From assembly GCA_963783945.1 (NCBI GenBank), contig CAWAPS010000032.1:558001-622000 (forward strand): a stretch of 64,000 nucleotides of DNA. Reading direction: 5' to 3'. The notes under the pieces were generated by a model that did no database searches, was not told the DNA's origin, and saw nothing but the letters and a program-made list of their open reading frames with translations. Positions 18,510 through 26,435 of the stretch are shown in pieces. The stretch is from CAWAPS01 sp963783945 (GTDB taxonomy: Bacteria; Actinomycetota; Acidimicrobiia; Acidimicrobiales; Palsa-688). Within the stretch, counting starts at the first letter, position 1, and each line of letters begins with the position of its first letter. Both the position numbers and the translations under genes were made by a program.

Positions 18510-18914
18510 TCATCTGGGCGGCCTCAGCAGCGACGTGAAATCGGCGAGTGCCCCGAGGTGCATCAGCTCGTCAGGGTTGACGATTGATCTGACGCTTGCG
18601 ATCTGGCCGCCGGCGACGTCGAGCGCCAACATGCCGATCAACCGCTGAGTATGCGCGAAAGCGCGATCGAAGTGGCGCATGTCCACGCTCGCTGGAATCG
18701 CAGTCAGCTGATGGACGATCACCTCCGGCTTCGCCTTCGCCACCTGATCGAGTTCAAGCGCGGCGGCGACCACCGGCACAGAATCCAGGTCGCGGCGCAT
18801 CGCCTGCTGTGACTCGCTACGGGTCATGCCGTGGACCTCATGGCCGCTGGCCACCAGGCGCGGCACCGGTTGTTGTCCGATCGCTCCCGTCCCTCCTGCC
18901 ACGAACACTCTCAT
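18510..18914 (-). pseudogene. In-frame fusion of an epimerase N-terminus to an ECF41 sigma C-terminus
   Basis: ATG 18914 follows AAGGAG by nine bases. Residues 1 to about 93 match the N-terminal part of the two intact NAD-dependent epimerases in this window (MRVFVAGGTGAIG, VIVHQLTAIPASVDMRHFDRAFAHTQRL). Without a break it continues ALDVAGGQIASVRSIVNPDELMHLG, which matches the extreme C-terminus of the ECF41 factor at 22357-23279, including the NPDKL-type motif (here NPDEL). The intact locus has epimerase and sigma genes adjacent in this order, so a single in-frame deletion of roughly 1.4 kb explains it. The 134-residue product lacks the catalytic half of the epimerase and all DNA-binding regions. 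Confidence 0.82.
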
Positions 18915-18955
18915 CCTCATCATCTCCTTGATCGAGAGCCGCCTGCACCCCCTAA

Positions 18956-18982
18956 GACGAGACGGCTGCCCCGGCTGTGACA
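18956..18982 (-). promoter_or_regulatory. ECF41-type promoter, unit A
   Basis: Read leftwards it is TGTCACA (18982-18976), 16 bases, CGTC (18959-18956). This equals the motif known for ECF41 sigma factors. It lies about 42 bp upstream of the fusion gene start. The same arrangement occurs three more times in the window. Confidence 0.85.
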
Positions 18983-19603
18983 CCTCCGAGCACGCCCGCC
19001 TGGGAAGGCGGCGCCAGGATGCACCGCCAGCTACGTCGATGTCAGGGGGGTCTCGGATCGTTTCTTGTGTCTCGTACGACCGCGGTAGCGTGGTGGCCGG
19101 CGGCCACAGTCTGGTGGAGTGCTTGTCGTCAGCCCAATGAGGTTGCACTTCATGGTCGGTTCTCCTTGAGGCTCAATCTCGAATCAATCTGCTCACGGAC
19201 CACAGCCGGTCCCCGGCACGGGCCCTGAGCCATCAGGGATGGGCGAACCTACCCAGATCTCCCTACGCGAAGAGCCGCCGTGCGCCCGGGGCTCGTGTAT
19301 AGACGGTGCGGCCGTGCCGACCAGGCTGCTGCGAAAGGATGACTTGTTCCTGGTTGGCCACTGGGTCGGCACGAGGCAGTTGCAGGGCAGGCCGCGGTGG
19401 CCGGCGGCACCGCCCGGGGGGGGCCATGGAGACGCCGCTTGGCACCGAGCCGCCGTTTCGCGCCCGTCCTTGACATTCCCGCGGCCTCTTCCAACGGGCC
19501 GTCAACGCCCTGTGGCGGACTCGCTCCTGACCCGCGGGCCGCCTCAAATGGTCGCGGTTGACGCACGTGGCGTAGACGCCCGGTGCGAGCATGTCTCATA
19601 GCG
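18983..19603. other. Gene-poor stretch inside the ECF41 island
   Basis: No gene recognised. A 40-codon leftward frame starts at an ATG near 19153 behind a good AAGGAG site (MKCNLIGLTTSTPPDCG), with no known relatives; it may be a decayed gene start. Confidence 0.3.
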
Positions 19604-19637
19604 ATGGCTCACCGAACAGCCCTGCCCGGTGAGCCAT
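19604..19637 (-). terminator. Hairpin downstream of the MDR pseudogene
   Basis: Perfect 11-bp inverted repeat ATGGCTCACCG / CGGTGAGCCAT (19604-19614 and 19627-19637) with a 12-base loop, starting five bases after the pseudogene stop at 19642. No T-run follows. Position suggests a transcription terminator. Confidence 0.6.
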
Positions 19638-19641
19638 GCCA

Positions 19642-20566
19642 TCAACAACTCGGTGAAGGCTGAACGATCCAGCGGCCGCGGACTCCGCCGGCGAACGCTG
19701 ACTGCAGTGTGTCGCCGGCCCGTTCGAGCGGCACGGTGCCGGCGATGCGGGCGGTTAGCTCTCGCGCCGCGGCGCGCTGCAGCAGCTAGGCGAGGACCGG
19801 CCCGTCGGGCTTGACCTCGACAGCGAACGCGATGGCGCCCGGAACCTCCGGGATCGGTAGGGGGGCATTACGCTGCAGAACGTGCCGCCGGGAGCCAGGG
19901 AGGGCAGCACGACGGCCTTGAGCAGTTGGGCATCGAGTTGCAGCGGGGCGGCATCGAACACGGCGTCGTAGGTCGTGCCGGCCAGGTCGGTGACAAGGCG
20001 GGCTTTGCGAGACTCGACGAACTCCCGGTCGCTCTCGCGGGCCAGGCCGGTCACTGTCCAACCCGCCGCGACCGCCTGCTCGATCGCGGTACCGCCCAGG
20101 CCGCCGGCGGCTTCGGGGACCAGCAGGGTGCGCTCACCGGCGTCTCCGAACAGAGCGAGAGCTTGAGCGACGGTCAGGGCGTTCATGCCGATTGACGCGG
20201 CCTCGGTGGAAGTGAGGGCGTCGGGCACGAGCCCGACGTCAGCCTCGGACAGCGCGACATACTCCGCGATCGCCCCGTAGATGGTGTCATCGGCTACGCG
20301 CACCCCGGCGACGCGGTCGCCTACCGACACCGCCCGCACGTCGGGTCCGACCGACTCAACGCGCCCGACGGCGTCCCACCCGAGCCCAACCGGGCCGGCG
20401 TGGGTGATCAACCCAGTTGGTGCAAAGCGCCGGAGGCGATGAACCGGTCGGCATAGTTGATCGTCGCGGCTTCGACTCGCACGAGGACCTCCCGGAACCC
20501 GGGTACGGGCATAGGGGCATCGACGGGTATGGCAGTGCCGTCGCCGGTGGTGGCCAGAACACGCAT
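19642..20566 (-). pseudogene. MDR family zinc-independent quinone oxidoreductase, frameshifted with in-frame stop
   Basis: ATG 20566 behind GGAGGAG gives MRVLATTGDGTAIPVDAPMPVP and EVLVRVEAATINYADRFIASG. The frame is lost near 20410 and resumes ITHAGPVGLGWDAVGRVESVG, VSVGDRVAGV, LVPEAAGGLGGTAIEQAVAAGW (NADP Rossmann loop), then shifts again near 19875 to PIPEVPGAIAFAVEVKPDGPVLA, an in-frame TAG, and LLQRAARRELTARIAGTVPLERA. No zinc-ligand Cys cluster, as in NADPH:quinone reductases. It follows the CMD gene on the same strand by 153 bp. Oxidoreductases are one of the three gene types normally linked to ECF41. Confidence 0.75.
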
Positions 20567-20719
20567 GATCTCCTCCAAAGGGGTTTGTAATCTTCGCTTC
20601 ATCACGGATGGGTTACGCCCCACCGGTAGGTAGGTACTTGAGACTGTGGGCACACAACGATCGCTGCCCGAGGTGTGCGCGCCGTTCCCCGCCACATAGC
20701 GGCGGCCAACTCCTCCTGG

Positions 20720-21196
20720 TCATCCCAACTGGCCGGGCTGGTAGTCGCCGCCGGCCTGGCGGGTGATGACGCCTAGCCGGTTGGTGGCGTTGATGAGGGC
20801 GATGAGGCACACCAGGGCGGCGAGCTGCTCCTCGTCGTAGTGCTTGGAAGCCTTCGCCCAGGCCTCGTCCGTGATCCCGCCGGCCGCGTCAGCCAGGCGG
20901 GTGCCCTGCTCGGTCAGCTCCAGGGCGGCGCGCTCGGCGTCGGTGAAGACCGTGGACTCCCGCCAGGCCGCGACCAGGTTGATGCGCACCGGGGTCTCCC
21001 CGGCGTGCGCGGCGTCTTTGCTGTGGATGTCGGTGCAGAAGCCGCAGCCGTTGATCTGACTGGCGCGGAGCATCACCATGTTTCGGGTCGCGGCCGGCAA
21101 CGTCGAATCCTTGATGACCACGTTGCTCGCCGAGGCTATGTACTTCATGGACTTGGCGGCGAGCGGGTCGCCGGTGAGGTTCAAGCGAGCATTCAT
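20720..21196 (-). CDS. AhpD-like carboxymuconolactone decarboxylase family protein
   Basis: ATG 21196, AAGGAA upstream, 158 residues. The product reads MNARLNLTGDPLAAKSMKYIASASNVVI, NMVMLRASQINGCGFCTDIHS with the redox pair C51-x-x-C54 and H58, then a long helical tail with ALVCLIALINATNRLGVITRQ. CxxC plus His is the peroxidase/decarboxylase-like active site of AhpD proteins, which reduce alkyl hydroperoxides. It is preceded by a perfect ECF41-type promoter (21234-21260), so it is a predicted direct target of the neighbouring sigma factor. Intact. Confidence 0.9.
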   Translation of the reverse strand: MNARLNLTGDPLAAKSMKYIASASNVVIKDSTLPAATRNMVMLRASQINGCGFCTDIHSKDAAHAGETPVRINLVAAWRESTVFTDAERAALELTEQGTRLADAAGGITDEAWAKASKHYDEEQLAALVCLIALINATNRLGVITRQAGGDYQPGQLG

Positions 21197-21233
21197 TGTG
21201 CATTCCTTGCCGTTGTTATGGGAACATCTCTCA

Positions 21234-21260
21234 GACGAGACAGCCCGGCACGCTGTGACA
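21234..21260 (-). promoter_or_regulatory. ECF41-type promoter of the CMD gene
   Basis: Reverse-strand TGTCACA (21260-21254), 16 bases, CGTC (21237-21234). It ends 38 bp before the CMD start codon. It is back to back with the promoter of epimerase B about 95 bp away. Confidence 0.87.
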
Positions 21261-21355
21261 CCGACGAATGTGACGCATGTCTTCCTGAGGCACCGCGGCG
21301 CAGACCCCATTCGCGCATCGACGCCAATGATTCCGCCCGACCGCCGTCCCGGCCA

Positions 21356-21382
21356 TGTCACAGACGGCCGGGCTGTCTCGTC
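21356..21382 (+). promoter_or_regulatory. ECF41-type promoter of epimerase B and sigma gene
   Basis: TGTCACA (21356-21362), 16 bases, CGTC (21379-21382), 46 bp upstream of the epimerase start. Nine of the spacer bases (GCCGGGCTGTCT region) also agree with the CMD promoter spacer, suggesting the two arose by duplication. It would make the sigma gene autoregulated. Confidence 0.87.
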
Positions 21383-21427
21383 TCAGGTCTGAGAGAGACG
21401 AGCTCTGGGATCTGGAAGGTGATAGCT

Positions 21428-22357
21428 ATGCGGGTGTTCGTGGCAGGTGGGACCGGAGTGCTGGGGCGACGGCTGGTGCCGCAGCTGGTGGCCCGAGGTC
21501 ACCAGGTGACGGCCACGACAACGAGTGCGGCCAAGCTGGGGTTGCTGGAGCAGCTGGGCGCCGAGGCGGTCGTGATGGACGGGCTGGATGCGATGTCGGT
21601 CGGTGAGGCGGTAGCCGCGGCGCGGCCGGACGCGATCGTGCACCAGATGACCGGGATTTCCGTGGCGCACGCCGGCAAGCCCGATATGAGGCACATGGAT
21701 CGGTGGTTCGCCACCACCAATCGGCTGCGCACCGAGGGGACGGATCACCTGTTGGCCGCGGCCGAGGCGACCGGCGGGTCCACCTTCGTCGCGCAGAGCT
21801 TCGGCAGCTTCAACGGCATCCGCGAGGGTGCATGGGTGAAGACCGAGGAGGACCCCCTGGACCCGCTGACGGGGACGGTGCTGCAGCCGATGGCGGAGGC
21901 GGTACTCCACCTCGAGGACGCCGCGGTCAAGGCCGGTGGCGCGGCGCTGCGATACGGCGCGTTCTACGGGCCGGGCGCCACCGACGATCAGGTAGAACTC
22001 ATCCGCAAGCGGAAGTTTCCGCTGGTCGGGCGCGGCGCCGGGTACACCTCATGGGTGCATCTCGATGACGCCGCCAGCGCTACCGTCCTGGCTGTGGAGC
22101 AGCAGGCGAAGGGCGTGTTCAATATCGTCGATGACGAGCCGGCCCCGGCCGCCGACTGGCTGCCTTATCTGGCCGCGTGCGCGGGGGCGAAGCGGCCGAT
22201 GGGGCTGCCGAAGTGGCTGGCCAAGCTGCTCGCCGGCGACGTGCCCGTGGTGATGATGGCCGAGGGGCGCGGCTTCTCCAACGCCAAGACCAAGGCCGAG
22301 CTCGGCTGGGAGCTGCGCTATCCGTCGTGGCGCCAGGGCTTCAAGGAAGGGCTGTAA
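21428..22357 (+). CDS. NAD-dependent epimerase/dehydratase, ECF41-linked (copy B)
   Basis: ATG 21428 behind GGAAGGTG. 309 residues, NAD loop GGTGVLG at 7-13, conserved MDGLDAMSV, DAIVHQMTGISV, LRYGAFYGPGA and FNIVDDEPAPAADWLPYLA blocks. The usual YxxxK is not obvious at the expected place, as in many atypical SDRs of this group. It is paralogous to the genes at 24404 and 18914. The TAA stop shares an A with the ATG of the sigma gene (TAATGA), so the two are translationally coupled. Epimerases are the E of the COE gene set associated with ECF41 factors. Substrate unknown. Confidence 0.9.
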   Translation: MRVFVAGGTGVLGRRLVPQLVARGHQVTATTTSAAKLGLLEQLGAEAVVMDGLDAMSVGEAVAAARPDAIVHQMTGISVAHAGKPDMRHMDRWFATTNRLRTEGTDHLLAAAEATGGSTFVAQSFGSFNGIREGAWVKTEEDPLDPLTGTVLQPMAEAVLHLEDAAVKAGGAALRYGAFYGPGATDDQVELIRKRKFPLVGRGAGYTSWVHLDDAASATVLAVEQQAKGVFNIVDDEPAPAADWLPYLAACAGAKRPMGLPKWLAKLLAGDVPVVMMAEGRGFSNAKTKAELGWELRYPSWRQGFKEGL

Positions 22358-23279
22358 TGACCCGGGCCGAGGAGTTCGACGAGCTGCGGCCGCTGCTGTT
22401 CGCCATTGCCTACCGGATCCTCGCCAGCGTGAGCGAGGCCGAGGACGCCGTCCAGGAGACCTGGCTGCGCTACGAGGGCTCGCCAACACAACCCACTTCG
22501 ACCAAGGCGTTCCTTTCGGCCGTGGTGACCCGGATCTCGATCGACGTGCTGCGCTCGGCCCGCGTCCGGCGGGAGGAGTACGTCGGGTCGTGGTTCCCCG
22601 AGCCGCTGCTCACCGACCCCTACGAGGACCCACAGCGCTCGGCGGAGTTGGCCGACTCGGTATCGATGGCGGCCCTGTTGCTGCTCGAACGGCTGGCCCC
22701 GCTCGAACGAGCGGTCTTTGTGCTGCGGGAAGTGTTCGGGTTCGGTTTCGGCGAGGTGGCGTCGGCCGTGGGCAGGTCGGAGGCGGCGTGCCGCCAGCTC
22801 GCGGTGCGGGCGCGCCGCCACATGGACGAGGGTCGCCCCCGGTTCGAGGCCGACCGCCGGGAGCGCGACGAGCTGGCGGCGCGTTTTTCGAGGCACTCCA
22901 GGACGGCGACATCGAGGGCCTGCGCGAGCTGCTCGCAGCCGACGTTCAGATGGTCGGCGACGGCGGCGGCAAAGCCCCAGCGTTTGCCCGGGGCGTCATC
23001 GGCGCCGAGAACGTGGCCCGGGTACTTGCCTCGAACTTCCCCCGGCTGTTCCGGATCGGGGTGGCGTTGCAGCCACACGAGGTGAACGGCCAGCCGGGCG
23101 CGATCTTCCACGACCGGGACAACAAGGTGATCAACACCATGACGCTCGACGTGCTCGACGGGCAGGTCCAGATGATCCGCGCCGTGATCAACCCCGACAA
23201 GCTCCGGCACCTGGGTCCGGTGGCCGACGCCTGGGCGGTCAGCCGCGAGGCCAACCAGGCTCGTCGGCCCACGCATTGA
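22357..23279 (+). pseudogene. ECF41-group sigma factor with fused SnoaL-like regulatory domain; one-base frameshift
   Basis: Starts at ATG 22357 inside the preceding stop. Sigma region 2 (FAIAYRILASVSEAEDAVQETWLRY), the group-specific linker motif WFPEP at 79-83 and region 4 (LLLLERLAPLERAVFVLREVFGFGFGEVASAVGRSEAACRQLAVRARRH) are intact. At 22884-22888 a T5 run stands where T6 would keep the frame; beyond it the other frame gives FFEALQDGDIEGLRELLAADVQM, the DGGGK motif and INPDKLRHLG, the C-terminal motifs of ECF41 proteins. Joined, it would be about 307 residues, the normal length. The break sits exactly between the DNA-binding part and the regulatory domain. It could be a homopolymer read error, a recent mutation, or slippage. 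The group has no separate anti-sigma factor. Confidence 0.88.
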
Positions 23280-23399
23280 CCCGATGAGCCGACCGCGCTC
23301 CAGTCACACGAAATCGGGGTCGCCGGGTCGACGGGATAAGACGGCGGATTGCCGCCGTGGCCGGGGAGCGACATCTGCGGGTCCCGCGGCGGTCCGGCG

Positions 23400-23884
23400 T
23401 TCACGCTGACCCTGCTGGTGGACGAGAACGCGCCGCCGTCGACGCTCTTGGGTTCGAGCGCGCTAACGGGGAGTTCTTCGCGGCTGGTGTCGGCGACCGC
23501 AGTCCCAGACTGGTTCGCCATGTTCGCCCAAGACCACCGTGCGTTGGCCGTCAGCGGAGAACCGCTACGGCATCTCGCAGCTGTACATCGAAGGTGACGC
23601 CGCCGGCAAGGTCATCGGCCGAGTCAGCCTCTACCACATCGGCACCGGCGGCCCGGATGATCTGGGTTACCCGATCGCTGAGCCCGCCCAAGGACGCGGC
23701 GTTGCGACCGCCGCCGCAAGGCGCGCGGTGGCGGCCGCGTTCGAGGCTGGCGTAACCCAGGCCTCTGCGAAGGCGATCTCCGACAACTCGCATTTGACAA
23801 GGAGCTGGACATCTCTGGGCGCGAGCACATTCACAAGCCGGGCGCGGCCGAGAAGGACAACCGCGCCGTGCTATCACGGTTGTA
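23400..23884 (+). pseudogene. GNAT acetyltransferase (RimJ/RimL-like) remnant
   Basis: Frame pieces ALGFERANGEFFAAG and VPDWFAMFAQDHRAL precede ENRYGISQLYIEGDAAGKVIGRVSLYHI, LGYPIAEPAQGRGVATAAARRAVAAAFEAGV and ASAKAISDNS. The block GYxIAEPAQGRGVATAA is the acetyl-CoA-binding loop (Q/R-x-x-G-x-G/A). The C-terminal frame then changes near 23790 and ends with TAA at 23882. At least two shifts. It lies just behind the sigma gene and may have been part of its transcript. Confidence 0.65.
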
Positions 23885-24332
23885 ACGCTGAAGCCGCGGT
23901 AGAGGCTGCAGCCTTTCGGAGGTTGACGCAGCTCGACAGAACCCGGCGTCATGCGGAAGGAACGTCTCGTAGATGGATCGTTGGCCGGTTCATTACTCGC
24001 TCCGAGCCTGAGCTGCCGACTGTCGCCGTGGCCCGAACTTCTGGCGGCCTGGAGCTGGTGTCGAGCCCAGAGGGTGGAGTGACGCACGGGAGTCCGCCGA
24101 CTGGCTCGGAGGAGCTTTGACGAGACCGGCCGACGCTGTTAGCTCGGTAACGATCAGCGAGTCGGGCCTCGTAGGCGTCGCCCTGCTGAGATTAGACAGC
24201 CGTCGTCGAGTTGTCGCAGGCTGACGCTACCAACGTCTCACTCACTGACCTGCTGAACGGCGGCGGCATGAACGGACTGCCCTGACCTGCACGCCGGTTG
24301 CGACCACCCTTCGCTCTTGTCAGCTGCTCAGG
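23885..24332. other. Intergenic, nothing recognised
   Basis: No motif-bearing frame on either strand. It separates two ECF41-linked units. Tail of the acetyltransferase remnant and upstream region of promoter C. Confidence 0.3.
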
Positions 24333-24359
24333 TGTCACAGAAGGGAAGTCTGCTTCGTC
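24333..24359 (+). promoter_or_regulatory. ECF41-type promoter, unit C
   Basis: TGTCACA (24333-24339), 16 bases, CGTC (24356-24359), 45 bp before the epimerase start. The spacer differs from the other three, so conservation of both boxes and of the 16-base distance is not explained by simple recent duplication of the whole site. Confidence 0.87.
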
Positions 24360-24403
24360 TTAAGGGGAGGTAAATCCGCGACACGATTGGAAACGAGAGA
24401 CAG

Positions 24404-25363
24404 ATGCGAGTCTTTGTTGCAGGCGGATCGGGGGCGATCGGCCGTGATCTGGTCCCCAAGCTGGTGACCGAGGGTCACGACGTTGTGGCTACTGCCCGGT
24501 CTTCGGCCAAGCTGGCCGAGATCCGCGCCTCGGGCGCCGAGGCTATGGTCATGGACGGGCTTGACCAGGCGTCGGTCATAGCCGCCATCACCGCCACCTG
24601 TCCGGAGGTGATCGTCCACCAGATGACCGCTCTGGCCGCCGTGACGGACCTGCGCCATTTCGATCGCAAGTTCGCGGTGACCAACCGTCTGCGCACCGAG
24701 GGGACCCGCTATCTGCTCGACGCGGCGACCAAGACCGGAGTCCGTCGCCTGGTCGCCCAAGGATTCACCGGGTGGCCGAACGAGCGGGAGGGATCGCCGG
24801 TCAAGGACGAGACGTCCCCGCTCGACCCGCACCCGCCGAAAGCCATGCGCCAATCATTGCACGCTCTTGCCGAACTGGAGAAGAAGGTGACCACCACAGC
24901 CGAGGTGCAGGGCCTGGTGCTGCGCTACGGGAACTTCTACGGGCCCGGATCGCCTGCGCTGCTGGAGGCCGTGCGCCGGCGCAAGCTCCCCGTGGTGGGC
25001 AGCGGGGCCGGCTTGTGGTCCTTCATTCACCTCGCCGATGCTGCCGACGCTACCGTCGCCGCGCTCGACCGAGGAGCGCCCGGTGTGTACAACATCGTGG
25101 ACGATGATCCCGCGCCGGCCACCGAATGGATCCCCTATCTGGCCGAGGTCGCAAGCGCGAAGCCACCACTTCATGTGCCGGTGTGGGCCGGCCGGCTGGC
25201 GGCCGGAGAGGCCGTGGTTTCCATGATGACCCAGACCCGCGGCTCATCGAACACCAAGGCCAAGGCGGGGCTGGGCTGGGCTCCTCGCCACTCGAGCTGG
25301 CGTGAAGGCTTCCCGTCATGGGTGACCGAGGAACAAACGTCGAACCTGCGGAAGGCGGCATAA
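24404..25363 (+). CDS. NAD-dependent epimerase/dehydratase, ECF41-linked (copy C)
   Basis: ATG 24404, 319 residues, intact. NAD loop GGSGAIG at 7-13; blocks MVMDGLDQASV, EVIVHQMTALAAVTDLRHFDRKF, LRYGNFYGPGS and YNIVDDDPAPATEWIPYLAE match copy B throughout. It has its own ECF41-type promoter. The sigma gene that would follow is reduced to region-2 fragments (25450-25650), so any control would have to come from the copy-B factor. Substrate unknown. Confidence 0.9.
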   Translation: MRVFVAGGSGAIGRDLVPKLVTEGHDVVATARSSAKLAEIRASGAEAMVMDGLDQASVIAAITATCPEVIVHQMTALAAVTDLRHFDRKFAVTNRLRTEGTRYLLDAATKTGVRRLVAQGFTGWPNEREGSPVKDETSPLDPHPPKAMRQSLHALAELEKKVTTTAEVQGLVLRYGNFYGPGSPALLEAVRRRKLPVVGSGAGLWSFIHLADAADATVAALDRGAPGVYNIVDDDPAPATEWIPYLAEVASAKPPLHVPVWAGRLAAGEAVVSMMTQTRGSSNTKAKAGLGWAPRHSSWREGFPSWVTEEQTSNLRKAA

Positions 25364-25449
25364 GGACCATCTCGACCGTTCAATCGCAAAGCGCAGCGGT
25401 TCGCCCTAGAGGACAGTCGTGAGCCATGGACGCGCCTCCGCCAGTCGAC

Positions 25450-25650
25450 GGAGCAGGCCTTTGACCTCTCATGCTCTCGATCGCATACCGGATGACCCAG
25501 AAGTGTCACATGGGCCCAGGATCTGGTCCAAGAAGCGTTCTTCCGACTGGAGCTCGCCCGCCAACCTGGGTTGTCAACGTGGTCGAATCACCCAAGGCCT
25601 ATTTGGCCGCGGCCTGACCACCACCCGGCTGGCTATCGATGGCAGGTAGA
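25450..25650 (+). pseudogene. ECF41-like sigma factor remnant (region 2 only)
   Basis: Directly behind epimerase C, frames read LMLSIAYRM, AQDLVQEAFFRLELARQPG, VESPKAYLAA and TTRLAID, in the order of sigma region 2 (compare FAIAYRIL, EDAVQETWLRYE, TKAFLSAVVTRISID in the copy-B factor). At least three frameshifts; region 4 and the regulatory domain are not found. It shows that unit C once had the same epimerase-sigma order as unit B. Confidence 0.72.
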
Positions 25651-25823
25651 CCCACCTCATCCGCGCCGGATCAGATGGCTCGGGTCGCTGCAAGTCGCAG
25701 CCGGCATCAGGTGCTCGAGCGCCGAACAGGCACGCGAAGCGTCCGACCGGTCCGGCAAACGTCCCATACCACCCGGGCCTCTGACGGCTGAGATCGCCTC
25801 AGAAGTGCGCGGGGCGGCCGAGT

Positions 25824-26140
25824 GACACTTGATTTCTCAAGCGTCCGAGCTCGTGATGACGGTCGTTCGGCGAAGCCGATGGCGACAACGCGAACCCCGT
25901 TGGACCCATGCGGTATCTGGCGCGATCCTGCTTGAGACGCCAGTGGGGTTAACAATCACGCTAAGTGGCCCACTGCCGGCAGCCACCCTCGACCAGTCGG
26001 TCGGCTCGGGTTGGGGCGATATCGACTGCCCCCACTACTTCGAGGCCCGCTCCGAACCGGACATTCGAGAGCGCTTGAGAAAGTACGCAGCGGCGACCGT
26101 TCTCGGGCTTCGGGTGCCCCCTCTACCCGGCGAACGGGGA
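25824..26140 (+). repeat. R1 repeat, longest copy
   Basis: Starts with a hairpin ACACTTGA-TTTC-TCAAGCGT (25825-25844). Then come TTCGGCGAAGCCG, AACCCCGTTGGACCCATGCGG followed by TATCTGGCGCGATCCTGC, and ATCACGCTAAGTGGCC. From 26010 follows the GGGGCGATATCGACTGCCCC segment also present at 14.4 kb. Parts of the same string occur at 28.06, 47.76 and 55.45 kb. It lies about 300 bp upstream of the GTPase operon and in the same orientation as the copy downstream of it. Total length about 315 bp. Confidence 0.8.
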
Positions 26141-26435
26141 ACGGGGACACGGTCCGCCCGGCCCACCCAGGCTTCTAGCGCGTTGGCCCGCCTCGGAAAG
26201 TAGACGCTACTGAATCCATGACCGGAGTTGCTGATTCCGTGGAAGTCACACCGGATGTAATAGCTGGCCTCTCCTTGTTGTCCCGAAACACAGCAAGTCC
26301 TCTCCCCTGCGACTCGCGAGCGCCTTGATCGCCGGGCGGTCGTGGTGCACTTCCCTGTTGCGGGGTCAGATCCCGAGAGCTGCCAGTGTTGGCTCGACCC
26401 GGTGGTGCACTGGCGTCGCCGCGGAGTACGTTCAT

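Noticed and set aside
25504..25510. Further TGTCACA strings (also 8719-8725 and 48627-48633)
   Set aside because: None has CGTC 16 bases downstream; two lie inside coding or pseudogene sequence. Not counted as ECF41 promoters.
25824..26140. R1 as integron attC site
   Set aside because: No GTTRRRY/RYYYAAC core pair in the right places and no integron integrase; the only palindrome is the short head hairpin.
25829..26203. R1 as a protein-coding gene
   Set aside because: One frame of the longest copy is open (WGDIDCPHYFEARSEPDIRERL and on), but other copies do not keep it, and no family is recognised.
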